A stretch of DNA of 56,200 bases from an uncultured Alistipes sp. (GTDB lineage: Bacteria > Bacteroidota > Bacteroidia > Bacteroidales > UBA932), in NCBI GenBank assembly GCA_900550465.1, contig URSC01000015.1, positions 1-56,200 on the forward strand. Direction: 5' to 3'. A model generated the notes under the pieces. That model was given only the letters and a program-made list of their open reading frames with translations, did no database searches and had not been told where the DNA came from. Positions 13,172 through 21,861 of the stretch are shown here, piece after piece; the first letter of the stretch is position 1; each line of letters opens with the position of its first letter. The translations under genes were made by a program, and so were the position numbers.

Positions 13172-15411
13172 TATAAATGTTCCTCCCAGAATTTGAACAT
13201 GGACTGATACAGGTGATAAGTCGTATTCTCCCGCTCCGAGATACCGTGAGTACGCATCGGATAGGAAAGCTGGTAGAACATCTTGTTCTGGCGGATGAGC
13301 TCGTTGACCAGCATCTCGCAGCACTGGTAGTGGACATTGTCGTCGCCTGTGCCGTGAATCAGCAGCAGGTCGCCCTTGAGCCCTCCGGCGAAGTTGATGG
13401 CCGAGCCGTCATGGTAACTCTGCGGATTGAGCGAGGGGATTCCGGAGTATCTTTCCTGGTAGATGGTGTCGTACAGATAGAGGGAATACACCCCTGCCAC
13501 TGCGATACCTGTGGAGTAGATGTCGGGATACTTGAACATCAGGTGAGCCGTGGACGAGCCGCCGCCGCTCCAGCCCCAGATGCCGATACCGGCGGGGTCC
13601 ATGAAACTGTAGGTCTGCAGGAGCCTGGTTACTGCCGCAGCGTGGTCGGCGATGGGCAGGATGCCGATCTTGCCGTGTACGCATTTGCGCCACTCATGTC
13701 CTCTCGGGGTAGCCGTGCCGCGGGGATCGACGCTCATCACGACATATCCCTGCTGGGCGAGGAAACGGCTCCAGAGGTCGCCTCCTCCCCACGAGTTCTG
13801 TACGGTGGACTGCCAGGGCTCTCCGTAGATGAAGAAGATGACCGGATATTTCTGCGACGGGTCGAAGCCGGCGGGCTTGATCATCCAGCCGTCGAGTACC
13901 ACCTCGCCGATATCCACGCGGAAGAACTCCTTGGGACTGAGTTCTAAGGCGGCAAACTTAGCGGCCAGTTCATGGTTGTCCTCGAGTACGCGGACTGTCT
14001 TGTGCCTGGGCAGGGTTACTATCTCGTAGACGGTAGGGGTCTCGCTGTTGCTGAAGGTGTGCATGGCGTACTTGGCGTCCGGCGAGATGTTGTAGTAATG
14101 GTGTCCGGCGGGAGCATCGGCAGGCGTCAGGCGCTCGGGCTCACCCTTGCCGTCCAGGCGGCTGCGGTAGAGGTAGCGGTCTATGGGACTGTCGGGGGTG
14201 CCGATGTAGTAGACCCAGCCGCCCTCGGTGTCGATGCGTACGATGCTCTCGTAGTCAAAGTCCCCATTGGTGATCAGGGTCATGTCGCTGCCGTCGCGGG
14301 ATACGCGGTAGAGATGTCTCCAGCCGTCTCTCTCGCTGGTCCAGGTGAAGTACTTGCCGTCCTCGAGCCATACGATGTCGTCATGCACGTCGAGGAAGGC
14401 CTCGTCGGTCTCGGTGAGCACGGGGGTGAGCTCCATCGTGCGGATATTGCCGTAGAAGACCCAGTCGGTGTTCTGGGCGCGGTTGAGCCTCTGGATCATT
14501 ACCTCGTCCGAGCCGGGCACGAACTCCATGCGGGCCAGGTAGTGCTCTCTCGGGTCGCCCTCGAACTCGAACCAGCGGGTGGCGGGCTCAGCGGCATCCA
14601 CGTCTACTACGCCGATGCGGGCGGCTGAGTTGGTGGTGCCGGCCTTGGGATAGGGCAGGGGAATGACGGTGGAGTATATCGAGTCGATGTTGTCTATCAT
14701 GTAGAAGGTGCCGGTGCCGCGGGTGTCGAACTGCCAGTAGGCGATGCTCCGGCTGTCAGGGCTCCAGCGCCAGCCGTCCTGCTGGTGCAGCTCCTCCTCG
14801 TAGACCCAGTCGAACTGGCCGTTGATGATCTCGTCGTTGCCGTCGGAGGTCAGCTGGCGGACGGTGCCGTCGGCGAGGCTCTCCACGTAGAGGTTGTTCT
14901 TATACACGTAGGCGATCTTCGTTCCGTCGGGAGAGAACTTGGCGAACTGCATCCAGCAGGGCTCGAAGCCCGGGAGGCCGAGCTGGCGGAGCTCACCCGA
15001 AGCGGGGGTGTAAAGCCAGTAATTGCCTCTCTTGGCTGTCCTCCATACGCGCTGCGCGTCAGTGTAGATCATCAGCTGCGAGCCGTCGGGCGACCAGGTG
15101 TAGCCGTTGATGGTCAGCGGGCGGTCCCATCCTTCGGGGATGAGGGAGGATGCGGCTACGGTGACTGCCTTCTCCCCGGTTCTGATGTCATTGAGGACAA
15201 TATTCTGTCCTCCGGTGGCTTCGTCCCTCTCTATGGTGAGGAATGAATGGCCGTCCTCAGCCCATCGGAATGCCCTCACTCCCTTGGACGAATACTCGTA
15301 ATTCTTATATATGTCCTCGAGGGTAAGTTTCCCGTCCTGAGCGGCGGCGGTGAATAAAAAGGCTGACGCAGTGACAGCGGCCGCCAGTGAGAATGTTTTA
15401 GAAAGATTCAT
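13171..15411 (-). CDS. Dipeptidyl peptidase IV-like serine peptidase (S9)
   Basis: The 746-residue protein has a signal peptide (hydrophobic SLAAAVTASAFLFTAAAQ). A DPP-IV-type beta-propeller follows, with the Glu-Glu substrate anchor in DWVYEEELHQQDGWRWSPDS. The C-terminal alpha/beta-hydrolase domain has Ser615 (GWSGGGSS), Asp in HGTGDDNVHYQ and His in MRTHGISER. Classical DPP-IV has Tyr after the catalytic Ser (GWSYGG); Gly here marks a Bacteroidetes subgroup. It removes N-terminal dipeptides, often X-Pro, in the periplasm. It is first in a unit with the PAS protein (1-nt overlap) and close to two further peptidase-type genes, consistent with peptide catabolism. Confidence 0.9.
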   Translation of the reverse strand: MNLSKTFSLAAAVTASAFLFTAAAQDGKLTLEDIYKNYEYSSKGVRAFRWAEDGHSFLTIERDEATGGQNIVLNDIRTGEKAVTVAASSLIPEGWDRPLTINGYTWSPDGSQLMIYTDAQRVWRTAKRGNYWLYTPASGELRQLGLPGFEPCWMQFAKFSPDGTKIAYVYKNNLYVESLADGTVRQLTSDGNDEIINGQFDWVYEEELHQQDGWRWSPDSRSIAYWQFDTRGTGTFYMIDNIDSIYSTVIPLPYPKAGTTNSAARIGVVDVDAAEPATRWFEFEGDPREHYLARMEFVPGSDEVMIQRLNRAQNTDWVFYGNIRTMELTPVLTETDEAFLDVHDDIVWLEDGKYFTWTSERDGWRHLYRVSRDGSDMTLITNGDFDYESIVRIDTEGGWVYYIGTPDSPIDRYLYRSRLDGKGEPERLTPADAPAGHHYYNISPDAKYAMHTFSNSETPTVYEIVTLPRHKTVRVLEDNHELAAKFAALELSPKEFFRVDIGEVVLDGWMIKPAGFDPSQKYPVIFFIYGEPWQSTVQNSWGGGDLWSRFLAQQGYVVMSVDPRGTATPRGHEWRKCVHGKIGILPIADHAAAVTRLLQTYSFMDPAGIGIWGWSGGGSSTAHLMFKYPDIYSTGIAVAGVYSLYLYDTIYQERYSGIPSLNPQSYHDGSAINFAGGLKGDLLLIHGTGDDNVHYQCCEMLVNELIRQNKMFYQLSYPMRTHGISERENTTYHLYQSMFKFWEEHL

Positions 15412-15417
15412 TTTATA

Positions 15418-16458
15418 TTATTGTTTTTCAACCATTTTATCGGATATTCCGTATGCTTCGAAAATTTTTCCTGATTCCTTTTCTTTATATAGGTATCCGC
15501 GGTACATTCCGCTGCAGTTGAAAGGCATGGTGAAGTTTCCGTCCTTGTCGACGGCGATAAGGCCTCCGTTGCCCTCCTCGCGGTTGAGTTCATTGAAGAT
15601 GATGTGGTGAGCGGCATCCTCGAGGCTCTCGCCGAGGAATTTGTACCTGGCGTTGAGGTTGAATGCCACGGAGTGGCGGATGAAATACTCGCCGTGGCCG
15701 GTGCAGGAGACTGCGACTCCTTCGTTGTCGGCGTAGGTGCCGGCTCCGATGACGGGAGCATCGCCGATGCGGCCCCATTTCTTTCCGAACATGCCGCCGG
15801 TGCTGGTGCCTGCGGTCAGATTGCCCTCAGAGTCGAGAACCACGCAGCCTACCGTGCCGTTCTTCTTGGATTTGGCCTGGAATTCCTTTACCCATTTCAT
15901 GGTCCGGGGAGTGGCGAAATAGGAATTGTCCTCCACTGTCTCGAGGCCCTGCTCCTCGGCGAAGCGGTCAGCTCCTGTACCGCTGAGCATTACATGGGGC
16001 GAAGCGGTCTTTACGGCGTATGCGGCGTCAATGGGGTGCTTTACATGGCGCACTCCTGCTACCGCTCCGGCGCTGAGGTCCTTGCCTTCCATGATGGCGG
16101 CGTCCAGCTCGAAGTAGCCTTCTGCGGAGATGGTCGCTCCGATCCCGGCATTGAACAGAGGGTTGCCCTCGAAGTAGCGTATGACGGCCTTGACAGCCTC
16201 TGTTCCGTTGCCGCCGCCGTCAAGCACCTCGCGTCCTATATTGAGGGCCGTGTCGAGAGCGGAGTAGTATTTGGCGGCTATCTCCGGGTTGTCGGCCTGG
16301 CCGCCCATCTCCCCGGCACCGCCGTGAACGACTATGACGTATTCCCGTTCAGGAGCCGGTACCTGATGACTGTTGTTGGAATTGTTGCTTCCGCAGCCCG
16401 TAAGGGAAAGTACTGCTGCGGGGATAAGGGAAAAAAGCAGGTTCTTTTTCATGGTCAT
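15418..16458 (-). CDS. Isoaspartyl peptidase / L-asparaginase (T2 Ntn-hydrolase), lipoprotein
   Basis: The 346-residue protein has a lipoprotein signal (MKKNLLFSLIPAAVL, lipobox LTGC); the start may be the first Met or two codons later. The domain begins EYVIVVHGGAGEMGG and contains the autocleavage site GTVGCVVLD, whose Thr becomes the N-terminal nucleophile, followed by GTSTGGMFGKKWGRIGDAP, the beta-subunit substrate loop. The family degrades beta-aspartyl dipeptides and asparagine. Export to the periplasm fits the neighbouring peptidases. It ends 6 nt upstream of the DPP-like gene on the same strand, suggesting one operon for peptide breakdown. Confidence 0.92.
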   Translation of the reverse strand: MTMKKNLLFSLIPAAVLSLTGCGSNNSNNSHQVPAPEREYVIVVHGGAGEMGGQADNPEIAAKYYSALDTALNIGREVLDGGGNGTEAVKAVIRYFEGNPLFNAGIGATISAEGYFELDAAIMEGKDLSAGAVAGVRHVKHPIDAAYAVKTASPHVMLSGTGADRFAEEQGLETVEDNSYFATPRTMKWVKEFQAKSKKNGTVGCVVLDSEGNLTAGTSTGGMFGKKWGRIGDAPVIGAGTYADNEGVAVSCTGHGEYFIRHSVAFNLNARYKFLGESLEDAAHHIIFNELNREEGNGGLIAVDKDGNFTMPFNCSGMYRGYLYKEKESGKIFEAYGISDKMVEKQ

Positions 16459-16479
16459 ATTTTAAATTGAGTTGCGGTA

Positions 16480-16516
16480 CAAATGTAGGTAAAATAAATT
16501 ATAATTCGTATCTTTG
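16480..16516. promoter_or_regulatory. Divergent -7 elements, asparaginase and aminopeptidase P
   Basis: TACATTTG on the minus strand (16487-16480) and TATCTTTG on the plus strand (16509-16516) face the two divergent genes, at 21 and 29 nt from their ATGs. Confidence 0.6.
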
Positions 16517-16545
16517 AAGTCAGTACAACATATAAAAATACTGCC

Positions 16546-17943
16546 ATGTTTTCCAGAGAGACTTATATAGAGAGGAGAGCGCGTCTGGTGGCCGACATGA
16601 AATACCACGGCGAGACCGGACTTCTCCTTTTCCTGGGCAACGATGAGTCCGGGATGAACTACACCGACAACACCTATCCCTACCGTCAGGATTCCACCTT
16701 CCTCTATTTCTTCGGCCTGGATTTCCCCGGGCTGGCGGCGCTGGTGGACATAGACGAGGGAGTTTCCACCGTATTCGGAGACGAGCTGACGATAGATGAT
16801 ATAGTGTGGATGGGCAGCCAGCCCACTCTCCGGGAGAAATGCGATAAGGCCGGAGTCGACAGGATCGAGCCGGCCGACAGGCTGAAGGACCAGGTGCAGA
16901 GAGCCATGAACAAGGGCCGGATGGTACATTTCCTTCCGACATACAGGCCTGAGCATACTCTCAGGATTTTCGACCTTACCGGACTTCCCGGACAGGCTCA
17001 GTCCGAGAACGTGTCCATACCCTTCATAAAGTCAGTGGTCAATATGAGGAACCACAAGTCTCCCGCCGAGATTGACCAGATCGAGGAGGCCGTGGATATC
17101 TCGGTGGAGATGCACCGGACCATGATGCGGATGGTGCGCCCCGGCATATCCGAGGCCGAGGTGGCATCTGCCGTAACGGAGATAGCCCTGCGCAAGGGTG
17201 CCGGCCTGTCGTTCCCTGTCATTGCCACGGTCAACGGCCAGACCCTGCACAACCATTACCACGGCAACATCCTCCAGGAAGGCGACCTCTTCCTGCTCGA
17301 TGCCGGTGCCGAGAACGCCCTGCATTATGCCGGCGACCTATCGTCTACAGCTCCTGTCAGCAAGCGCTTCACCGATCAGCAGAGGATGATCTACGATATG
17401 GCCCTGCACGCGCATATGACGGCTGTGGATGCCCTCAGGCCAGGTGTCGCGTTCAGAGACGTGCATCTCAAGGCGGCCGAGACCATCGCCGCCGACCTCA
17501 AGAGCATAGGCCTGGTGACCGGAGATCCCGCGGAGGTGGCCCACGAGGGTGCCTACGCCATCTTCTTCCCCTGCGGTCTGGGCCACATGATGGGACTGGA
17601 CGTACACGACATGGAGAACCTGGGCGAGGTGTGGGTCGGCTACGACGGTCATCCCAAGAGCGCTACCTTCGGTTTCAAGTCCCTGCGCCTGGCCCGTCCC
17701 CTGGAGCCCGGTTTCGTACTCACCATCGAGCCCGGTATCTACTTCATTCCGGAACTCATCGACCTGTGGCGGAGCCAGGGTAAGTTCAAGGACTTCCTCA
17801 ACTACGACGAGATCGAGAAGTTCAAGGGCTTCGGCGGCCTGCGCAACGAGGAGGACTACCTGATCACTCCGGACGGGAAACGCCGGCTCGGCAAGCTCTA
17901 CAAGCCCATGACGGCCGAAGAGGTGGAGGCAATGAAACAGTAA
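16546..17943 (+). CDS. Xaa-Pro aminopeptidase (M24B family)
   Basis: The 465-residue cytosolic metallopeptidase has an N-terminal creatinase-like domain (about 1-165) and a C-terminal pita-bread domain. The dimetal ligands are visible as LLDAGAENALHYAGDLSST (two Asp), GLGHMMGLDVHDM (His), TIEPGIYF (Glu) and GLRNEEDYLIT (Glu). It releases N-terminal residues that precede proline. It follows the divergent promoter shared with the asparaginase gene and is 21 bp upstream of the [2Fe-2S] protein gene, so the hydrogenase-sensor genes may be transcribed from the same promoter. No signal peptide is seen. Confidence 0.93.
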   Translation: MFSRETYIERRARLVADMKYHGETGLLLFLGNDESGMNYTDNTYPYRQDSTFLYFFGLDFPGLAALVDIDEGVSTVFGDELTIDDIVWMGSQPTLREKCDKAGVDRIEPADRLKDQVQRAMNKGRMVHFLPTYRPEHTLRIFDLTGLPGQAQSENVSIPFIKSVVNMRNHKSPAEIDQIEEAVDISVEMHRTMMRMVRPGISEAEVASAVTEIALRKGAGLSFPVIATVNGQTLHNHYHGNILQEGDLFLLDAGAENALHYAGDLSSTAPVSKRFTDQQRMIYDMALHAHMTAVDALRPGVAFRDVHLKAAETIAADLKSIGLVTGDPAEVAHEGAYAIFFPCGLGHMMGLDVHDMENLGEVWVGYDGHPKSATFGFKSLRLARPLEPGFVLTIEPGIYFIPELIDLWRSQGKFKDFLNYDEIEKFKGFGGLRNEEDYLITPDGKRRLGKLYKPMTAEEVEAMKQ

Positions 17944-17964
17944 TCCGCGATACAACACAGGATA

Positions 17965-18243
17965 ATGATAGTTAAAATCTGCATAGGAAGTTCCTGTCAC
18001 CTCAAAGGCTCCTACGACGTGGTCGAAGGTATGAAGGAGATGCTGCGTAAGTACGATGTGGAGGAGCTCATCGAGCTTCAGGCCAGTTTCTGTTTCGGAC
18101 AGTGCGCCGACGGGGTCGTCATGAGGACCGAGGAGGCCCTCGACGGCTCCGCGGACGTGTTCGTCCGGTGTGTGAATAAGGACAATATCGAGGAAAAATT
18201 CCTCACGGAAATATATCCCCGACTCGGCCTGCCCCAGCCGTAA
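17965..18243 (+). CDS. Thioredoxin-like [2Fe-2S] ferredoxin
   Basis: The 92-residue protein has the four cysteines of NuoE/thioredoxin-like [2Fe-2S] proteins: Cys6 and Cys11 (CIGSSC) and Cys43 and Cys47 (CFGQC). Such small proteins pass electrons to or from hydrogenase or complex-I-like partners. It stands 30 bp before the HydS-like hydrogenase gene, and similar triads of [2Fe-2S] protein, sensory hydrogenase and phosphatase are known next to group C [FeFe] hydrogenases in Firmicutes and Thermotogae. Its likely job is to exchange electrons with the hydrogenase sensor in the cytosol; that is inference from context. Confidence 0.88.
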   Translation: MIVKICIGSSCHLKGSYDVVEGMKEMLRKYDVEELIELQASFCFGQCADGVVMRTEEALDGSADVFVRCVNKDNIEEKFLTEIYPRLGLPQP

Positions 18244-18273
18244 TGAGGGCCGCGCTACTGACAATCCAGACTT

Positions 18274-20034
18274 ATGAAAGAATATCTCGAGTTTAAGAAA
18301 GCCCGGTGCAAGGACTGTTACAAATGTCTCAGGGAGTGCCCGGTAAAGGCCATTGAGGTCAAGAACCATCAGGCCCAGATCATCAAGGAAAGGTGTATCC
18401 TCTGCGGACGCTGCACTGTGGTCTGTCCTCAGAATGCAAAGATTGTCCACAGTGAGAAAGACGAGGTGGATGCTCTCCTGCTTTCCGGGGACAATGTGGT
18501 GGCGAGCATTGCGCCTTCGTTCATATCGTCCTTCCGTCTTCAGAGCTTCGCTCAGATGGAGGCCGTGCTGCTCAAGCTCGGCTTTGCCTTCGCCGAGGAG
18601 ACCGCCGTAGGGGCCAATGCTGTGACCAAGGAATACGCAAAGTGCATTGCCACAGGGCAGTATAAGAATTTCATCACCTCTGCCTGTCCTGCTCTCTGCC
18701 GCCTCATCCAGGAGTACCATCCGGATGCCCTGAAGTACCTGGCGCCGGTGGACTCTCCGATGATTGCCCATGCCAAGATACTGAGACAGAGATTCCCCGG
18801 TTGCAAGGTGATATTCATTGGCCCGTGCATAGCCAAGAAGAGGGAGGCGAAGGAGAGCGGCCTTATCTCAGGAGTGCTGACCTTCGAGGACCTGCGGCGG
18901 CTGATGGTGGAGAGGGGACTGACCTTCCCCCTGCCGGATACCGTGGCCCTGGAGGGAGAGAGATACGGGTGTACCGGCATTTCCGGGGAGGCTCCTGCCA
19001 ACCGCAGCAAGTCCTATCCGATACGCCGCGGCATCATCCATTCCTTCGAGGCCCGTCCCCAGGGCTATGACTATGTGGCTGTGGACGGTCCGCAGAACTG
19101 TGTCAATACCCTGGAGCACATCGACAAGGTCAGCGGAGTGTTCTTCGAGATGAATATGTGCGAGAATGCCTGTGTGAGCGGGCCGTGCAGCCTGGTCGGA
19201 GACGGAGAGGGAGTGCGGGCCACAGTGGATGTGAAAAGGTATGTGCGTAGAGAGTGCGAGGTACTGCCGTCCGAGAGGGAGGGAGACCGTGAATACACTG
19301 TGGATATTACGGCCGCTTATCCCAGAATTGAGAACAGGAGTCTGGTGCCCACGCCGGAGCAGATAGAGGAGATACTGCACCGTACCGGCAAGTTCAAGCC
19401 CGAGGACGAGCTCAACTGCGGCTCCTGCGGATATCCTACCTGCCGCGAGAAAGCCTGGGCTGTCTTCAACGGCTATGCGGACATCGATATCTGTCTGCCT
19501 TACATGCGAGAGAGGGCGGAGTCCATGTCCTACGAGATCATCCACAACAGCCCCGAGGGCATCGTCGTCCTGGACAGCGACATGAATGTGGTGGATATCA
19601 ACGCCAAGGCCCGCGAGCTCCTGGGCATCACCACCGTCAATGTCAAGGGCCTGCCTGCTGTGGACTTCTTCAATCCCACAGAATTTCTCATAGCCCAGAA
19701 CTCCGGGAAGCAGTATGTGCGCAAGAAGATGTACGTGTCCGAGACTAAGAAGCACATAGACCTGTCCATCAGCATCCTCAAGAGCAACCGCGCTCTCTTC
19801 GGCATCCTCAAGGATATAACCGATGAGGTGCAGTACAGCGAGAAGCTGGGGAAAATGCGTATGGAGACCCTGTCCACTACCGACGACGTCATCAAGAAGC
19901 AGATGCGCGTGGCCCAGGAGATAGCCTCCCTGCTGGGTGAGACTACGGCCGAGACCAAGGTAGCCCTGCTCAAGCTCAAGAAGACCCTCATGCAGGAAGA
20001 GGAGGAGAGGGAGAAGTCGGAAGGGAAAGCCTGA
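18274..20034 (+). CDS. HydS-like sensory [FeFe]-hydrogenase with PAS domain
   Basis: The 586-residue protein has two N-terminal 4Fe-4S motifs (Cys12-Cys22 and Cys41-Cys51), then a hydrogenase domain with all four H-cluster cysteines: Cys138 (TSACPA), Cys185 (GPCIAKKRE), Cys296 and Cys300 (MCENACVSGPC). The proton-transfer cysteine of catalytic enzymes is replaced by Ala137, as reported for Thermotoga maritima HydS. Residues 382-407 add a CGSCGYPTC-type Fe-S cluster domain, 416-520 a PAS domain, and 525-586 a charged helical tail. The small H-cluster domain is shortened compared with fermentative hydrogenases. It probably senses H2 or redox state rather than producing H2, and signals through the downstream phosphatase. 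Maturases HydEFG are not in the window. Confidence 0.88.
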   Translation: MKEYLEFKKARCKDCYKCLRECPVKAIEVKNHQAQIIKERCILCGRCTVVCPQNAKIVHSEKDEVDALLLSGDNVVASIAPSFISSFRLQSFAQMEAVLLKLGFAFAEETAVGANAVTKEYAKCIATGQYKNFITSACPALCRLIQEYHPDALKYLAPVDSPMIAHAKILRQRFPGCKVIFIGPCIAKKREAKESGLISGVLTFEDLRRLMVERGLTFPLPDTVALEGERYGCTGISGEAPANRSKSYPIRRGIIHSFEARPQGYDYVAVDGPQNCVNTLEHIDKVSGVFFEMNMCENACVSGPCSLVGDGEGVRATVDVKRYVRRECEVLPSEREGDREYTVDITAAYPRIENRSLVPTPEQIEEILHRTGKFKPEDELNCGSCGYPTCREKAWAVFNGYADIDICLPYMRERAESMSYEIIHNSPEGIVVLDSDMNVVDINAKARELLGITTVNVKGLPAVDFFNPTEFLIAQNSGKQYVRKKMYVSETKKHIDLSISILKSNRALFGILKDITDEVQYSEKLGKMRMETLSTTDDVIKKQMRVAQEIASLLGETTAETKVALLKLKKTLMQEEEEREKSEGKA

Positions 20035-20052
20035 CACTCACATGGATATGTT

Positions 20053-21216
20053 ATGAAGGAACTGTTTATAGAATACGGATACGTTTCCCTGAACAAGTAC
20101 GGGGAAGAGCTCTGCGGGGACAATGTGGAGGGGGTTACGGTCGACGGCTATACCACCCTCGTTCTGGCTGACGGGCTGGGCAGCGGGGTGAAGGCCAACA
20201 TCCTCTCCACCCTCTCGTCCAAGATTCTCTGCACGATGGTGTCCAACAACATCCCCATCGAGGACTGTATCGAGACCATGATCCAGACCCTGCCGGTGTG
20301 CAAGGTACGCGGAGTGGCCTATTCGACATTCTCGGTGATTCACGTGGACTCCGCCGGTCACGGCTACCTCTTCGAGTTCGACAATCCTCAGGCGATATAT
20401 TATCACGACGGTCACTGTATCGACTTCGACCGCAAGCCCCTGGATGTGCTGGGCAAGAAGGTCTATCACTCTGAACTGTCGCTGTGTGACGGGGATGTGG
20501 TGATGGTCATGTCCGACGGCACCATCCATGCCGGTATCGGACGGGTGCTCAATTTCGGCTGGGACCGTCGCGAGATCATGGAGCATCTGGACCGCAATAT
20601 CCGGCCGGAGATGTCCGCCCGCTGTGTGGCCTGGCTGCTGGCGGCCGCCTGCAACGACCTGTACATGGACAAGCCGGGCGACGACACGACCGTGGCCGCG
20701 CTGAAGATGCGCGAGGCCCTGCACGTCAACCTGATGGTGGGCCCTCCGGTGAACAAGGAGAACGACGACTACTATGTCGGCAAGTTTATGGAGGGCGACA
20801 GCAGGAAGGTGGTCTGCGGAGGCACCAGCTCCCAGATAGTGGCCCGATATCTGGGCAAGAAGGTCACCACCAGCCTCGATTTTCCCGACAAGGATATCCC
20901 GCCCATCGGTCACATCGATGGCATAGACCTGACGACCGAGGGCGTGATTACCCTGCGCCGCCTGCTGGAGCTTACTGAGAAATACATATCGCCCAACGAC
21001 CTCACCCCCAAGATGTTCACCAAACAGGACGGAGCCTCCCTCCTGGCGGAGATGCTGCTCGAGGAGGCCACCCACATCACATTTTTCGTAGGACAGGGAG
21101 TCAACAAGGCCCACGAGGGACTGCCCATCGACACCACCTTGAAGCTGAAACTGATAGAGCGTCTCGCCTCCAGCCTCAAGTCCATCGGCAAGGTCGTGGA
21201 GATTCACTACGCCTAG
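20053..21216 (+). CDS. SpoIIE-type PP2C serine phosphatase with C-terminal extension
   Basis: The 387-residue protein has a PP2C/SpoIIE domain in residues about 5-222. The metal-binding acidic residues are present: Asp23 (CGDNVEG), Asp40-Gly41 (LADGLGSG), Asp155-Gly156 (MSDGTIHAG) and Asp210-Asp211 (GDDTTV). Residues about 225-387 form an additional domain I cannot name, starting VNLMVGPPVNKEND, with several Gly and His residues but no membrane segment. Phosphatases of this family act on anti-sigma-factor antagonists or other Ser/Thr-phosphorylated proteins. The 18-bp gap after the HydS-like gene makes it the obvious output partner. No anti-sigma kinase or antagonist is visible nearby, so its target is unknown. 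Confidence 0.85.
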   Translation: MKELFIEYGYVSLNKYGEELCGDNVEGVTVDGYTTLVLADGLGSGVKANILSTLSSKILCTMVSNNIPIEDCIETMIQTLPVCKVRGVAYSTFSVIHVDSAGHGYLFEFDNPQAIYYHDGHCIDFDRKPLDVLGKKVYHSELSLCDGDVVMVMSDGTIHAGIGRVLNFGWDRREIMEHLDRNIRPEMSARCVAWLLAAACNDLYMDKPGDDTTVAALKMREALHVNLMVGPPVNKENDDYYVGKFMEGDSRKVVCGGTSSQIVARYLGKKVTTSLDFPDKDIPPIGHIDGIDLTTEGVITLRRLLELTEKYISPNDLTPKMFTKQDGASLLAEMLLEEATHITFFVGQGVNKAHEGLPIDTTLKLKLIERLASSLKSIGKVVEIHYA

Positions 21217-21243
21217 GAGTTCAGCGCGTTTTCCCTACTCTTT

Positions 21244-21265
21244 ATACGGATTATCCGTATATTTG
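21244..21265 (+). promoter_or_regulatory. Palindrome overlapping a -7 promoter element
   Basis: ATACGGA (21244-21250), TTA, TCCGTAT (21254-21260) is a perfect 7-bp inverted repeat. Its right arm overlaps TATATTTG (21258-21265), a perfect -7 element. There is no T-tract after it, so it looks like an operator rather than a terminator. It reads toward the 55-codon gene at 21325. Confidence 0.45.
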
Positions 21266-21324
21266 ACTTCGTCATTTATACTTTTCACGCCTCGGCAAAG
21301 CAAATAAATTAAGTACGTTGAGAA

Positions 21325-21492
21325 ATGAAAAGAAATAAAAAAATTGTAGTCCTGTTGATTGTACTTACCATCATATTGCTTGTAGTGTATGTGGTTTTAC
21401 GGACAGAGGTTTTTGAAAAAATCTTTTCTATGTCAATATGCCTGTTGTTGGTGTATTTGGCTGTCACTCATGAAAAGCTGGAAATGAGGTAG
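21325..21492 (+). CDS. Small membrane protein, 55 aa
   Basis: An ATG at 21325 opens a 55-codon frame. The N-terminus is basic (MKRNKK), followed by a strongly hydrophobic helix (IVVLLIVLTIILLVVYVVL). A second, shorter hydrophobic stretch (SMSICLLLVYLAV) follows a charged turn. Two membrane passes with little else is typical of small inner-membrane proteins of unknown role. It lies 60 nt after the -7 element with the palindrome and is the first possible gene after the phosphatase. No relative is recognised; base composition is AT-richer than the neighbours. Confidence 0.5.
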   Translation: MKRNKKIVVLLIVLTIILLVVYVVLRTEVFEKIFSMSICLLLVYLAVTHEKLEMR

Positions 21493-21861
21493 AGTGTACT
21501 GCATGGGGGAAGTACGCAATTGACCGTACTGGAATTTTACAGAATGACCGGCAGTTGTTCTCAAGACACACTCAGAAGGGTATTGCATTGATTGGCCGAG
21601 CGTTTCAGTTAAGTGACGCCAAAACATTTGTATTGGCCGGAATTCGCCATGCGGCCAAGTGGTATTTTTGCGGATAGCCATTTCATATTTTCATGTTCGC
21701 GCGAGTCTTCGAGATGAATTCGTGGCACGGGGTGATTCTTCAAAGCCCTGACGGTCACTGCCTTACGAAAGCACATGCTGTTTTCGTAAGATGTTGTTAA
21801 TCGTGAAGTTGTGCAAAACGTGCGTGCCGCAGGATTCAGTCTGCTGCTCCGACGATGCAGG
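21493..21861. other. Intergenic stretch with no recognisable gene
   Basis: Short frames on both strands exist, including a leftward 94-codon frame that overlaps pyrF and a 58-codon rightward run near 21495-21680 without a good start, but none resembles a protein family. Composition is more AT-rich than the flanking core genes. It may be decayed sequence. Confidence 0.4.

Noticed and set aside
18867..19060. TSACP and shortened H-cluster region as signs of a decayed hydrogenase
   Set aside because: All four cluster cysteines and the downstream phosphatase are intact, and Ala in place of the proton-transfer Cys is known from sensory hydrogenases.
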